This document shows, in pieces, positions 23,678 to 32,821 of a stretch of 64,000 bases of DNA. How positions within the stretch are numbered: position 1 is the stretch's first letter; the number at the start of each line of letters is the position of its first letter. The translations under genes and the position numbers were made by a program. The stretch comes from Dyadobacter sp. GTDB taxonomy: Bacteria > Bacteroidota > Bacteroidia > Cytophagales > Spirosomataceae. The notes under the pieces were generated by a model, which worked only from the letters and a program-made list of their open reading frames with translations, had not been told where the DNA came from and did no database searches. The stretch is from positions 496,001 to 560,000 of the forward strand of contig NZ_JAGIAS010000003.1 of NCBI RefSeq assembly GCF_017744695.1, in the 5' to 3' direction.

Positions 23678-25456
23678 TCATTTATACGCAGGATCCTGTG
23701 TGAGCGTAGCCGCTCCCGCCTTGTACGACCGGTCGATCGCCTCCTGTGGAATCGGGAAAAACTCATTCTTACCTTTGGTAAATATCGCACCCTTTTTGTA
23801 AACTCTTTTATTCGCTTCGACCGCCACGTAAGCATTCAGTACCTCCGCCGCAATTCCCCAGCGTTGCAAATCGAAGAAACGGTGACCTTCCATTGCGAAT
23901 TCAAGGCGGGTTTCGAAACGGACTGCTTTGCGGGCGGTAGCAGCGTCGGTCCATGCCTGGTCGTAAGTTTTAATCACGTAGTTTGCAGCCGGCTCATTGA
24001 GAACTGAATAATCATCTCTGGATTTAGGTCCTTGTACTGCTTTTTTCACGAAACCGGCCGGATTCATTGCCCTTGTACGGATCTGGTTTACCAGTTTACG
24101 CGCGCTTTCGAGGTTACCCAATTCTACCTCGCATTCTGCAAGCCAAAGCAGGATCATACCGTAACGCATGATGCGATAGTTGTTGCTCGAAAGGTTACCC
24201 CAGCCGTTGATACCAAAGCCTGCCTTTTCAGAAATATGCTTTTTCGGTGAATAAGGACCTGCATAAGTCTGGTCACGGATGAAATCACTCCCATGAATTT
24301 TGAAATCTTTAAAAAGAATTCCTCTGCGCCCAACTGTCTGATCCAAACGCGGATCGAGTGTTCCTGTGTAGGGTTCAAACGGATCGGTGTATTTCAAACC
24401 CTGGTCGTTTTTCACGTCGCTGTCATTGAAATTATCCAGCATAGGCAGTCCTGCCGCTGTGGTCTTAAATGCATTCACAAGGTTTTGCGAAGGCTGGTAA
24501 AATCCACAGCATCCCCACGGGTCAATGTAAGGGTGGGCCAAACCTACGCCCGCATCGGCAGCATCGCCTGAAGCACTTGAAACTGCATACTGGATCTCAA
24601 AGATCGATTCCACATTGTTACGGGTCGCGATCAGGAAGTTATCCTCAAACTTGGGCGCCAGCGAAAACTTGCCCGATGCGATGATCTGTTCCAAAATAGG
24701 CTTCGCTTTTTGCAAAACAGCCACATTAGCCGCGCCGGTAGAGATATTCCAACCCTGATACATGTAAGTCTTGGCCAGAAAAGCCAGTGCCGCCCATTTG
24801 GTCGGGCGACCTACCTGAGACTGAGCTTCCGGCAGGCCTTCGGATGCAGCTTTAAAATCCGCCTCGATCATCGGCCAAACGTCTTTATCGTTCGGAACTT
24901 TCGTGCTTTCGAGATCGTCGAGTTTATAAATCGTCTCGTCGATGTACGGGATCGTTTTCCACATTTTCTTCGCCTCGAAGTGAAACAACCCCCGCAGGAA
25001 ACGTGCTTCGGCGATAATCTGCTTTCTACGTGTGTCACTTACCTCCGGTACTTCCGCCAGTGTGTTGATCACGTCGTTGGTACGGGCGATGCCTTTGTAC
25101 AATCCGCGCCACTTATTTTTGATGTGGTTGTTGGTAGGCTGGAAGTCCCATTTTTCAATAAACGATTCTTCGGGCTGGTCACCCGCGTCGGTACCCTTGT
25201 ACGAATCATCCGAAGCAATTCCACCAAAAACCCAGCTTTGAATGTCGTTGTTCCACGGATCCTGGCCGTCGAGGCCCTGCCCGTCAACCATCGCATAGGC
25301 TCCCACAAGCAAGCCTTCCACACCAGAAGGGGTTTTAAGGGCCGTCGGGCTATATTGCCCTTGTGGATCGCGGCTCAGGAATGAGTCTTTACAAGCCGAG
25401 ACAATCCCGATTGCCAGACCCACCGATAGCATGTATTTTACAAGTCTTGAATTCAT
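23678..25456 (-). CDS. RagB/SusD family outer-membrane lipoprotein (pair 1)
   Basis: 592 residues. The signal ends in a lipobox GIVSAC (Cys22). The SusD fold is evident: TPR-like segments with RKQIIAEARFLRGLFHFEAKK (the usual AEARFLRG motif), the variable binding region with a Cys pair WGCCGFYQPSQNLV, LDPRLDQTVGRRG, and the C-terminal RFETRLEFAMEGHRFFDLQRWG. It caps the SusC channel encoded 38 bp upstream and binds the glycan or other nutrient at the cell surface. It is clearly paralogous to the SusD at 32822, including the CCGF and PYSPKKH/Y segments, so both pairs probably bind related ligands. Confidence 0.94.
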   Translation of the reverse strand: MNSRLVKYMLSVGLAIGIVSACKDSFLSRDPQGQYSPTALKTPSGVEGLLVGAYAMVDGQGLDGQDPWNNDIQSWVFGGIASDDSYKGTDAGDQPEESFIEKWDFQPTNNHIKNKWRGLYKGIARTNDVINTLAEVPEVSDTRRKQIIAEARFLRGLFHFEAKKMWKTIPYIDETIYKLDDLESTKVPNDKDVWPMIEADFKAASEGLPEAQSQVGRPTKWAALAFLAKTYMYQGWNISTGAANVAVLQKAKPILEQIIASGKFSLAPKFEDNFLIATRNNVESIFEIQYAVSSASGDAADAGVGLAHPYIDPWGCCGFYQPSQNLVNAFKTTAAGLPMLDNFNDSDVKNDQGLKYTDPFEPYTGTLDPRLDQTVGRRGILFKDFKIHGSDFIRDQTYAGPYSPKKHISEKAGFGINGWGNLSSNNYRIMRYGMILLWLAECEVELGNLESARKLVNQIRTRAMNPAGFVKKAVQGPKSRDDYSVLNEPAANYVIKTYDQAWTDAATARKAVRFETRLEFAMEGHRFFDLQRWGIAAEVLNAYVAVEANKRVYKKGAIFTKGKNEFFPIPQEAIDRSYKAGAATLTQDPAYK

Positions 25457-25494
25457 ATATATCGAATTTTTAAGATCAGAAGAAAAACGGGTTA

Positions 25495-28400
25495 TCAGAA
25501 TGACACGTTAAGACCGAGCAGGAACGTCCGCGACACAGGCATATAACCACCGTCGAAGCCGAGGGTACGGTCCTCACCTGTCTGGATTTCGGGGTTCAGA
25601 CCGGTGTATTTCGTAACCGTGAACATATTTTGTCCTTGTACATACACCTGCGCATTACTGAAACCGATCTTCGCGGCAAGCGGCTTGGGCAAGGTGTAAG
25701 TGAGTTGCACGTTTTTCATGCGGAAATAAGTGCCTTTTTCAACGAAATAGCTGGACGGGCGGCTGCTGATCTGATCATCCGCATCCATAATGGGTACAGT
25801 ACCTTGTTTGTGATCCGGCTGCCACGCGTCGTACAATGCACGTTTCGCGCGGTTGCCCTGGAACGTATTGAAATCGGTGAAGTAGCGCAGGTAACTGAAA
25901 ATCTCATTACCTACGACACCGTTACCGAAAACCGTCAGATCAAAGGCTTTGTAGCCGATATTCAGGTTAACACCATACACAAAATCGGGGTGCGGGTTAC
26001 CGATAACGGTCCGGTCGTCGTCAGTGATCTTACCGTCGTTGTTAATGTCCGCAATTTTGAATTTACCTGCTTTATTATAGGAGCCGTAAGGTGCCCAGGC
26101 TTTCGCTTCTTCGTCAGACTGGAAAATACCCAACACTTTATATCCGTAGTAAGACGAAATCGGTAGTCCCGCCTGTGTGAGGGTCACCGCGGGTACACGT
26201 GAGCCTGCGCCGAAGTACTTGGTATTCTCGCTTTCATCGAGCTTATCGACTGTATTACGGTACATCGAGTAGTTGAATGACGCTCCATAACGCAAATCGC
26301 CTTTCATCGCGGTATTACGGTAGGATAACCCCAGGTCAATACCTTTGTTCGTCATCTGGCCTACGTTGAATGAAGGTGCATTGGCATCACCGGCCGTAAA
26401 TGTGATCGGCGTCGAGAAGAGCATATCCGTGGTTTTCCTGTTCCAGAAATCGAGTTCGAGTGTTAACGCGTCGTTCAGGAATGTCGCGTCGAGACCAATG
26501 TTGTTGGAAGTGGTCGTCTCCCATTTCGCATTAGGGTTACCGAAAGAAGAGGCATCATAACCGATAGTAGGTTGGCTTCCTGAACCGTCGATCGGATAAC
26601 CTGCGTGGAAAATATCTGCCCGGTACGTGGTGTAAGCATTGTAGTCCCCGATTTTCTGGTTACCGGTTTTACCCCAACCATAGCGAAGCTTCATGTCATT
26701 AATAAAGCTTACCGATTTCATGAAACCTTCATCCGACAAACGCCAGCCAACGCTGAATGCCGGGAATACCGCATTTCTGGAAGCCTGCTGAAAACGGGAG
26801 GAAGCATCATTACGCAAGATGAACTGGAACAGGTATTTGTCAGCAAAGGCATAGTTAACCTTTCCGAATTGCGAGTAGAGACTGTAATCCCGGTTTACAC
26901 CACCATAGTTGGTAGCCTTCGTTGCGTCACCCAGGTTCAGGTAGTTGATAATGGAGGGTATTTCAAATGCATAACCTGAGCGAGAGGCTCCGAACTCTTC
27001 TGCAAATTCACGGATAGCCTCAACCCCTATGTACGCGTCTACTTTGTGGTTAGTACCAAAATTGTGGGAGTAGCTCAGTGTGTTCGTCCAAACCCATTGA
27101 TAGGAGTAGTAATCGGTGGCTGTCGAACCATTGTTGAAGCTACCTTCCACGTATTCAGGGTTGGCGCGACCGATATAACGTCCACGCTGGCTAACACCAT
27201 CGATACCCAAGCTCGTTTTAACAGTCAGGTTTGGAATGATGTCGAACTCCCCGTAAACGTTACCGAATGCACGCAAGCGGTAAGTGCGGTTGTCTTTTTC
27301 GCGATACAGTGTCGCGTATGGGTTGGAGTTATTTCCAAGGTTCAAACCGCGGGAACCGGCGAAATTACCTTTGATGTCGTAGATAGGTAGCAACGGGTGG
27401 TGCTTATAGCTACCCGATACCGCATTTTGTTCCTGGTTATTACCAAACCCCCCTTTTCTGTTGTCAAACGATACCGCAAGGTTCTCTCCTACGCGGAAAC
27501 GCTTGTTGGCTGTCGAGAATTCGGTGTTAGCTCGCACCGTGTAGCGGTCATAGCCGATGAACTTCACAACACCGTCCTGACTAAAATAGCCTACGGACAA
27601 TGCGTAACGGCTATTCTCCGTACCGCCGGTTGCCGACAGCTGGTAATTTTGAATGGGTGCTGTGGTGGTCAATTCTTTCCACCAGTTGGTATCTGCCGCC
27701 TTGGTGATGGCATATATATTACCAGGCACGAGCGAGTATTTTGCCGGATCCACATCCGGTGTACCCTCTTTGCCTTTACTTGGAAATACATAATCCGGCA
27801 ACGTAACCTCGCCATTCGGACCGTAGGTATATTGCCCATGCGATGGCGTTTTGCCCGCGTACTTGTCTGCCAGATAAAGGTATTGCCCTAGTTCTTTGGC
27901 ATTCAGCGCTTCTACATCTTTGTAAGCTTTTTGTGTTCCATAATATGCATTGAAGGAAATCACCGGCTTGCCAATCTTACCGCGCTTGGTCGTGATGATC
28001 ACGACCCCGTTTGCCGCACGCGAACCATAAATGGAAGCCGACGACGCATCTTTCAGGATCTGGATCGTCTCGATGTCATTGGGGTTGAGGTTACCCTGGT
28101 TTTCGGTAGGCACGCCGTCGATAATGAACAGCGGGTCGTTGTTCCCGATAGTACCGAACCCCCGTATACGCACGGTTGCGTTACCACCCGGCGTCGCATC
28201 GTTCACGATGTTCAGGCCTGACGCACGCCCTTGCAATTGCTGTGCGAATGTGGTCGCCGGAACAGACTGCAGGTCCTTCGCATTAACGGTCGTCACCGAA
28301 CCGGTAATGTCACGACGTGACTGTGAGCCGTAACCCGTCACAATCACTTCCTCAAGAGCACTTACATCACTGGTCATCGACACATCGATAACGGTCCGAT

Positions 28401-28683
28401 TGCCTATCGCCACCTCCTTGGCAGTATAGCCTATAAATGAGAAAACCAGAGCCTGCGCGCTGGAAGGCACTTTAATGGAATACTTACCGTCTGCGTCAGT
28501 GGTAACGCCAATGGTCGTCGAACCTTTTAGTGTGACAGAAGCTCCCGGCAAACTCGAACCGGACTGTTCATCCATCACCTTGCCGGTGATGGTGATATCC
28601 TGTGAAAAAGCTGTTAGGGAGATGAGAAAAAGAAGCATGCAAAAAACCAGCCTGCTTCCCAGGTGAAGGTAGTTTTGTTTCAT
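25495..28683 (-). CDS. SusC/RagA TonB-linked outer-membrane transporter (pair 1)
   Basis: 1062 residues. Layout: signal peptide (about 1-27), carboxypeptidase-regulatory-like domain (ITGKVMDEQSGSSLPGASV, about 30-110), then TonB plug with SLEEVIVTGYGSQSRRDI-like start, QLQGRASGLNI and IRGFGTIGNNDPLFIIDGVP, followed by a 22-strand barrel ending in Phe (GLNVSF). It imports a SusD-bound nutrient using TonB energy. No sigma/anti-sigma or hybrid two-component regulator is adjacent, so control may lie in the 483-bp upstream region, which has a -7 box and a perfect palindrome. It is followed after 38 bp by its SusD. Confidence 0.95.
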   Translation of the reverse strand: MKQNYLHLGSRLVFCMLLFLISLTAFSQDITITGKVMDEQSGSSLPGASVTLKGSTTIGVTTDADGKYSIKVPSSAQALVFSFIGYTAKEVAIGNRTVIDVSMTSDVSALEEVIVTGYGSQSRRDITGSVTTVNAKDLQSVPATTFAQQLQGRASGLNIVNDATPGGNATVRIRGFGTIGNNDPLFIIDGVPTENQGNLNPNDIETIQILKDASSASIYGSRAANGVVIITTKRGKIGKPVISFNAYYGTQKAYKDVEALNAKELGQYLYLADKYAGKTPSHGQYTYGPNGEVTLPDYVFPSKGKEGTPDVDPAKYSLVPGNIYAITKAADTNWWKELTTTAPIQNYQLSATGGTENSRYALSVGYFSQDGVVKFIGYDRYTVRANTEFSTANKRFRVGENLAVSFDNRKGGFGNNQEQNAVSGSYKHHPLLPIYDIKGNFAGSRGLNLGNNSNPYATLYREKDNRTYRLRAFGNVYGEFDIIPNLTVKTSLGIDGVSQRGRYIGRANPEYVEGSFNNGSTATDYYSYQWVWTNTLSYSHNFGTNHKVDAYIGVEAIREFAEEFGASRSGYAFEIPSIINYLNLGDATKATNYGGVNRDYSLYSQFGKVNYAFADKYLFQFILRNDASSRFQQASRNAVFPAFSVGWRLSDEGFMKSVSFINDMKLRYGWGKTGNQKIGDYNAYTTYRADIFHAGYPIDGSGSQPTIGYDASSFGNPNAKWETTTSNNIGLDATFLNDALTLELDFWNRKTTDMLFSTPITFTAGDANAPSFNVGQMTNKGIDLGLSYRNTAMKGDLRYGASFNYSMYRNTVDKLDESENTKYFGAGSRVPAVTLTQAGLPISSYYGYKVLGIFQSDEEAKAWAPYGSYNKAGKFKIADINNDGKITDDDRTVIGNPHPDFVYGVNLNIGYKAFDLTVFGNGVVGNEIFSYLRYFTDFNTFQGNRAKRALYDAWQPDHKQGTVPIMDADDQISSRPSSYFVEKGTYFRMKNVQLTYTLPKPLAAKIGFSNAQVYVQGQNMFTVTKYTGLNPEIQTGEDRTLGFDGGYMPVSRTFLLGLNVSF

Positions 28684-28716
28684 CGTATTTAGTCAGGTTA
28701 ATATAATTATGCTATT

Positions 28717-28724
28717 CAAAAATA
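28717..28724 (-). promoter_or_regulatory. -7 box of SusC 1 and conserved leader
   Basis: On the minus strand TATTTTTG matches TAnnTTTG and lies 34 bp before the ATG. No good -33 TTG is present at the right distance, which suggests an activator-dependent promoter. The leader between it and the ATG (motif ATTAACCTGACTA) resembles that of SusC 2. Confidence 0.4.
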
Positions 28725-28886
28725 TTCATTTAGAATCATTAAATAATCTAATATCTACAAAATATATTCAATCTAATACAGAATTGAACTATTCCACTTC
28801 AATACATCGACCAGAATTGACTTTTTCCAAGAATATAAGGCCAAACAGGATGCATTTTAATCTAATTTTAATGTCAATATAAATAA

Positions 28887-28908
28887 GTGTCAATTGCACA
28901 ATTGACAC
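28887..28908. promoter_or_regulatory. 22-bp perfect palindrome upstream of SusC 1
   Basis: GTGTCAATTG and CAATTGACAC are exact inverted copies around a CA centre, the form expected of a dimeric repressor or activator site. It lies 204-225 bp upstream of the SusC 1 start codon. The half-site GTGTCAA also occurs upstream of SusC 2. Confidence 0.55.
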
Positions 28909-29100
28909 AAAATCAATGATTTATAGTAAAATAATGGTTACAAATGAAAGATTTAGCGTAGGATCAGAAAAGATAAAATATCCGGAAAAGGCTTACCGAC
29001 GTATTTGGAAGTGAAACTCAAATAATTTTATATAATTAACTTAAATATTCATATTTTAAATTATCCGAAATTAACATCAAATGAGAAAATTTATATTTCA

Positions 29101-29132
29101 ATAAAAAAAGCCACTGTGATGTTCACAGCGGC
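29101..29132 (-). terminator. Terminator after the VCBS/ASPIC gene
   Basis: Read on the minus strand: GCCGCTGTG, 5-nt loop, CACAGTGGC, then seven T. One wobble in the stem. Confidence 0.85.
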
Positions 29133-29166
29133 AAAGTACTATAACACAAACAATTCGGACGTCGAG

Positions 29167-32100
29167 CTATTTCAACTCCCTCTTGTTCCCTTTCGAGTCT
29201 GTAACGGTTACTGTTGATACGTAGTCTGGCAAGAACAATGCATGACTGGATTGCGACAAAAACGACGACCCGTAACCCGGTTCCTCCCGCCTCGATTTTC
29301 CATTTTTCAAATGTAACAGTGCGGATGTCTCGCCAGCAGCTAATCCTATTTTCCGGGCCGGCTTGGCAGCTCTGTGGAAACGCAACAAGTCGCGATTCTG
29401 AGAGGTAACTGAAAGCCAGTTCCCCCCCGCCGAAGCGACACGCACGAGCCCCTTCATATTACCACCCGCCATATAACCACTTTCGGAAATACTGAGTGGA
29501 CGAAAACCGCCCTTACCGTCACCTTTGAGCACAAGACCATACATCGCATCGTAGCGTCCCACCGACACCTCGGAGCCGTAATCGTTTCCTGAAAGCATCA
29601 GATCGAGGTTTCCATCCTGATCGAAGTCCTCTGCTATCATCCCGAAAAGCGGGGCGAATTGCGCCTGAACAGGCAGTTCACGCAACGCAAACTTTCCACC
29701 GCCCAAATTCTCGATATAGCTGCTTTTCATCCAGGTAGCCGACAAATGCAATGCGTCTTTCAACTCCTCCGGTTTCAAAATATCCGGCAACTGCGATTCC
29801 GCAAACTTTCCGTACTCCTGGAAGCGTTGCCGCACCTGGATCACCTGCTTACCCATGTCGTCGCGTGTGTTGTATGGAAACTCCTTGTAAGTATCATCCT
29901 GCGCCTTGTAAAACACGGTCGGAATCGCATCGAAGTAGCCGTCGTTGTTAAAATCCTTCGCGTACACGCTCACGGGATGGCTTTCCGATGCCCGGCTAAG
30001 CGTATTCATCCCCAGGTTTCCGCCTATATAATCCATGTCGCCATCGTTATCGAAATCGCCTGCTGCAAGGCTCCCCCACCACCCTTTTTGCGCTTCAAGC
30101 CCGGTGGTAATCTTCTTGAATTTACCCTTTTCATTTTTAAGGAAAGTCAAAGGCATCCATTCGCCGGCCAGCAGCAGATCCGCCCAGCCATCGTTGTCAT
30201 AATCAGTCCAAAGCGCATCGCAAACCAGCCCGATACCTGCCAACTCGGGCGCAACCGCAGCTGTGACATTCGAAAAGCGTACCGTAGTGCCGTTAGAATC
30301 ATTGCGCAGCACGTAACTTGAAACCGGCTTCGGGTATTTCCCGGATTCGACCCGCCCTCCGACAAACAAATCCAGATCGCCGTCGCGATCGAAATCAACG
30401 GCTTTTACACACGAACCATTCACCAAAAATCCGGGCAATGCAGCGGCATCACGTGTAAAATGCCCTTTCCCGTCATTGAGATACAACGCATTCTTCAATG
30501 CATCCGAGCCTTCCTTGATCTCGTAACTGCCGCTTACGATATACAAATCCAGGTCCTGATCCCGGTCAGCATCAAAGAGCAATACGCCCATATCCTCTGA
30601 TGTTTTCTCAAAACCTTCCGGTCCGGGCAGCAGATCTGCAACCGTGAATTTACCATCGGGCTTTTGGAGTAAAAAACGTCCCTTATGCAGGTAAGCCCCG
30701 CCAACAAATACGTCCTCCAACCCATCTCCGTTTACATCCCCTACCGCAAGCGCTGGCCCGTACTGTGACATTTTATGCGGCAATAATTTTTGAACATTAA
30801 AATCGATAATATCCATTTCCTCATGCCGGTAAGGCACATTCAAATCACCTGTAACATCGGTAAAAAGCGGCGTCACTGCCATTTCCACTGGTACCGGCGT
30901 CAGCACCGCATCTTTTTCCCGAACGACGAGCAACTGGTTTGCTTTGATATTTTTCAAAACCTGACTTTTTCCTCCCGGCCAGGTGATTTTTACTTCCTGC
31001 ACGGCCTTTTCTTTTCCCAGCCCGAAATGCAAAAACGGCTCGACAGTCGACAAATAGCCCCGATAGGGTGAGTTTTCCGCCACCTGCTTTTTTCCCTCTC
31101 CGTAAGAGATCTCCGCAATAGCACCAATCCCCGCCCCATTATAACGGTCTCCTTTAAACGCAATGCGCAGATAATTGCTTTCTTCCGGCTTTAACTGAAT
31201 ACTGTTGTTGCGATAAACCATCGCGGAGTCATTGATATTATTGACGATGTAATCCAGGTCGCCGTCATTATCCAGATCGGCGTATGCCGCTCCATTCGAG
31301 AACCCGGGCGTTTCGATCCCCCAGTCGTTGGTCACGTCCTCGAAGCCGAGATTGCCTTTGTTTTTGAATGCAAAATTCCGGATCCTGACACTCGGAATAT
31401 AATCCAGCATCATCATCGGGGCCATAATGCTCGACACCTCGTTGCGGTAAGCAATGAAATCGAGATCGGTGATGTCTCTTGGAAAGCCATTTGTAATAAT
31501 AATATCGCGGAGGCCATCATTGTCAAAGTCCGTAACCATTGGCGTCCAGCTCCAATCTGTCTCAGCAACACCGCTCAGCAAGCCTATTTCACTGAAAACC
31601 GGAGATTTACCTTTTCCCGAAGGGCTTCCCATATTGAGCTGCAGTGTATTTCTGGCTACCTGATACTGATAACCGAAAAGATCGTTGTTCTGCCAGGTTA
31701 CGTAGCTGTTTGCCGGTGTCATCATTTTTTTGCGCCGGTTGGTCGCCGGCATCATATCCACCGCCACCACATCCACTAAGCCGTCGTTATTAAGATCGGC
31801 TACGTCATTACCCATCGCCGAATGCGAGGTATGCTTGAAGTAATTTGCGGCTTGATCTGTGAAAGTACCATTGCCGTTATTGATGTAGAGAAGGTCGTTC
31901 GTCAGGTAGTCGTTCGTAATATACACATCCTTCCAACCGTCCTGGTTCACGTCCGTCACATTGATACCCAGGCTGTAACCCTCGATCAAAATACCCGCTT
32001 CTTTGGACACGTTCGTAAAAACCGGATGATTCGATTTCGCATCCCAGTCGTTTCGGTATAGCCGGTCAGTACGCGGCGACGAGCCGTCGACGATTTTTTT

Positions 32101-32718
32101 GTGATACTTGTTGGGGAAGTTGTTGTCATCCATTTCATTGACGATCAGAAACAAATCCAGGTCGCCATCATTGTCATAATCGAAGAAGGCTGCATTTGTC
32201 GTATGCGTCGTATCGGCGATCCCGTACTCCTTAGCCATTTCCTTGAAAACCGGTACCTTGTCTTTCCCTAAGCCCTGATTGACATACAGCAGGTTCTCGC
32301 GCTGCTGCGCCACTTCACGCACCGAGGCGCACACGTAAATATCCAGTAAGTTATCATTGTTAATATCCACCAAAGCCACACCGGTCGACCATTTGTTCTG
32401 CGGGGCGACTCCTGCCTTTTCGGTAACATCCTCGAATTTGAAGTCACCTTTGTTTAAATACAATTTGTTTGATGCCGTGTTACCAGTAAAATACACGTCG
32501 GTCAGGCTATCGTTGTTAAAGTCACCCAACGCTACTCCTCCGCCATTGTAGACATATTCGAACGCCAGAATATTCATTGTATCGTTTTCGGCAATACGGT
32601 TCGCAAACCGGATGCCTGTTTCATCAGCGGGCAGTTCGGTAAAAGTTTTGAGTTCTTTTTTGCAGGATATAAGCAGGACCGTGCCCACCAAAACAGGGAG
32701 TAAGCGCTTAAAAAGCAT
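29167..32718 (-). CDS. VCBS/FG-GAP repeat lipoprotein with ASPIC/UnbV domain
   Basis: 1183 residues. The signal ends in a lipobox LLISC (Cys19), so it is a lipoprotein, probably on the cell surface. Many calcium-loop repeats of the type DFNNDSLTDVYF, DYDNDGDLDLFL, DFDRDGDLDLFVGG are spread over two propeller-like halves. Between them lies an ASPIC/UnbV domain (AFKGDRYNGAGIGAIAEI and HFGLGKEKAVQEVKITWPGG). Bacteroidota often encode such proteins beside SusC/SusD genes, where a surface binding or enzyme role is presumed but not shown. Here it lies between two paralogous SusC/SusD pairs on the same strand, flanked by terminators, so it may be read separately. Confidence 0.92.
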   Translation of the reverse strand: MLFKRLLPVLVGTVLLISCKKELKTFTELPADETGIRFANRIAENDTMNILAFEYVYNGGGVALGDFNNDSLTDVYFTGNTASNKLYLNKGDFKFEDVTEKAGVAPQNKWSTGVALVDINNDNLLDIYVCASVREVAQQRENLLYVNQGLGKDKVPVFKEMAKEYGIADTTHTTNAAFFDYDNDGDLDLFLIVNEMDDNNFPNKYHKKIVDGSSPRTDRLYRNDWDAKSNHPVFTNVSKEAGILIEGYSLGINVTDVNQDGWKDVYITNDYLTNDLLYINNGNGTFTDQAANYFKHTSHSAMGNDVADLNNDGLVDVVAVDMMPATNRRKKMMTPANSYVTWQNNDLFGYQYQVARNTLQLNMGSPSGKGKSPVFSEIGLLSGVAETDWSWTPMVTDFDNDGLRDIIITNGFPRDITDLDFIAYRNEVSSIMAPMMMLDYIPSVRIRNFAFKNKGNLGFEDVTNDWGIETPGFSNGAAYADLDNDGDLDYIVNNINDSAMVYRNNSIQLKPEESNYLRIAFKGDRYNGAGIGAIAEISYGEGKKQVAENSPYRGYLSTVEPFLHFGLGKEKAVQEVKITWPGGKSQVLKNIKANQLLVVREKDAVLTPVPVEMAVTPLFTDVTGDLNVPYRHEEMDIIDFNVQKLLPHKMSQYGPALAVGDVNGDGLEDVFVGGAYLHKGRFLLQKPDGKFTVADLLPGPEGFEKTSEDMGVLLFDADRDQDLDLYIVSGSYEIKEGSDALKNALYLNDGKGHFTRDAAALPGFLVNGSCVKAVDFDRDGDLDLFVGGRVESGKYPKPVSSYVLRNDSNGTTVRFSNVTAAVAPELAGIGLVCDALWTDYDNDGWADLLLAGEWMPLTFLKNEKGKFKKITTGLEAQKGWWGSLAAGDFDNDGDMDYIGGNLGMNTLSRASESHPVSVYAKDFNNDGYFDAIPTVFYKAQDDTYKEFPYNTRDDMGKQVIQVRQRFQEYGKFAESQLPDILKPEELKDALHLSATWMKSSYIENLGGGKFALRELPVQAQFAPLFGMIAEDFDQDGNLDLMLSGNDYGSEVSVGRYDAMYGLVLKGDGKGGFRPLSISESGYMAGGNMKGLVRVASAGGNWLSVTSQNRDLLRFHRAAKPARKIGLAAGETSALLHLKNGKSRREEPGYGSSFLSQSSHALFLPDYVSTVTVTDSKGNKRELK

Positions 32719-32765
32719 TTGCCAGGTGCGATAAAGTTGACAGAATCAGGATATCTCGAAATTAA

Positions 32766-32796
32766 CAAAAGGAGATGGTAAATACATACCATCTCC
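32766..32796 (-). terminator. Terminator after SusD 2
   Basis: Perfect arms GGAGATGGT / ACCATCTCC with an 8-nt loop. On the minus strand it is followed by TTTTGTT. It partly insulates the VCBS gene from the SusC/SusD pair upstream. Confidence 0.75.
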
Positions 32797-32821
32797 TATA
32801 AATTAGTCAGGTTTGAAATGC

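Larger units (their letters stand above)
28684..29166. other. 483-bp intergenic region upstream of SusC 1
   Basis: Very AT-rich, with no supported gene. It holds the -7 box at 28717-28724, a 22-bp palindrome at 28887-28908 with an extra half-site ATGTCAAT at 28871-28878, and the terminator of the VCBS gene at 29101-29132. I see nothing else between 28725 and 28870 or between 28909 and 29100. Confidence 0.6.
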
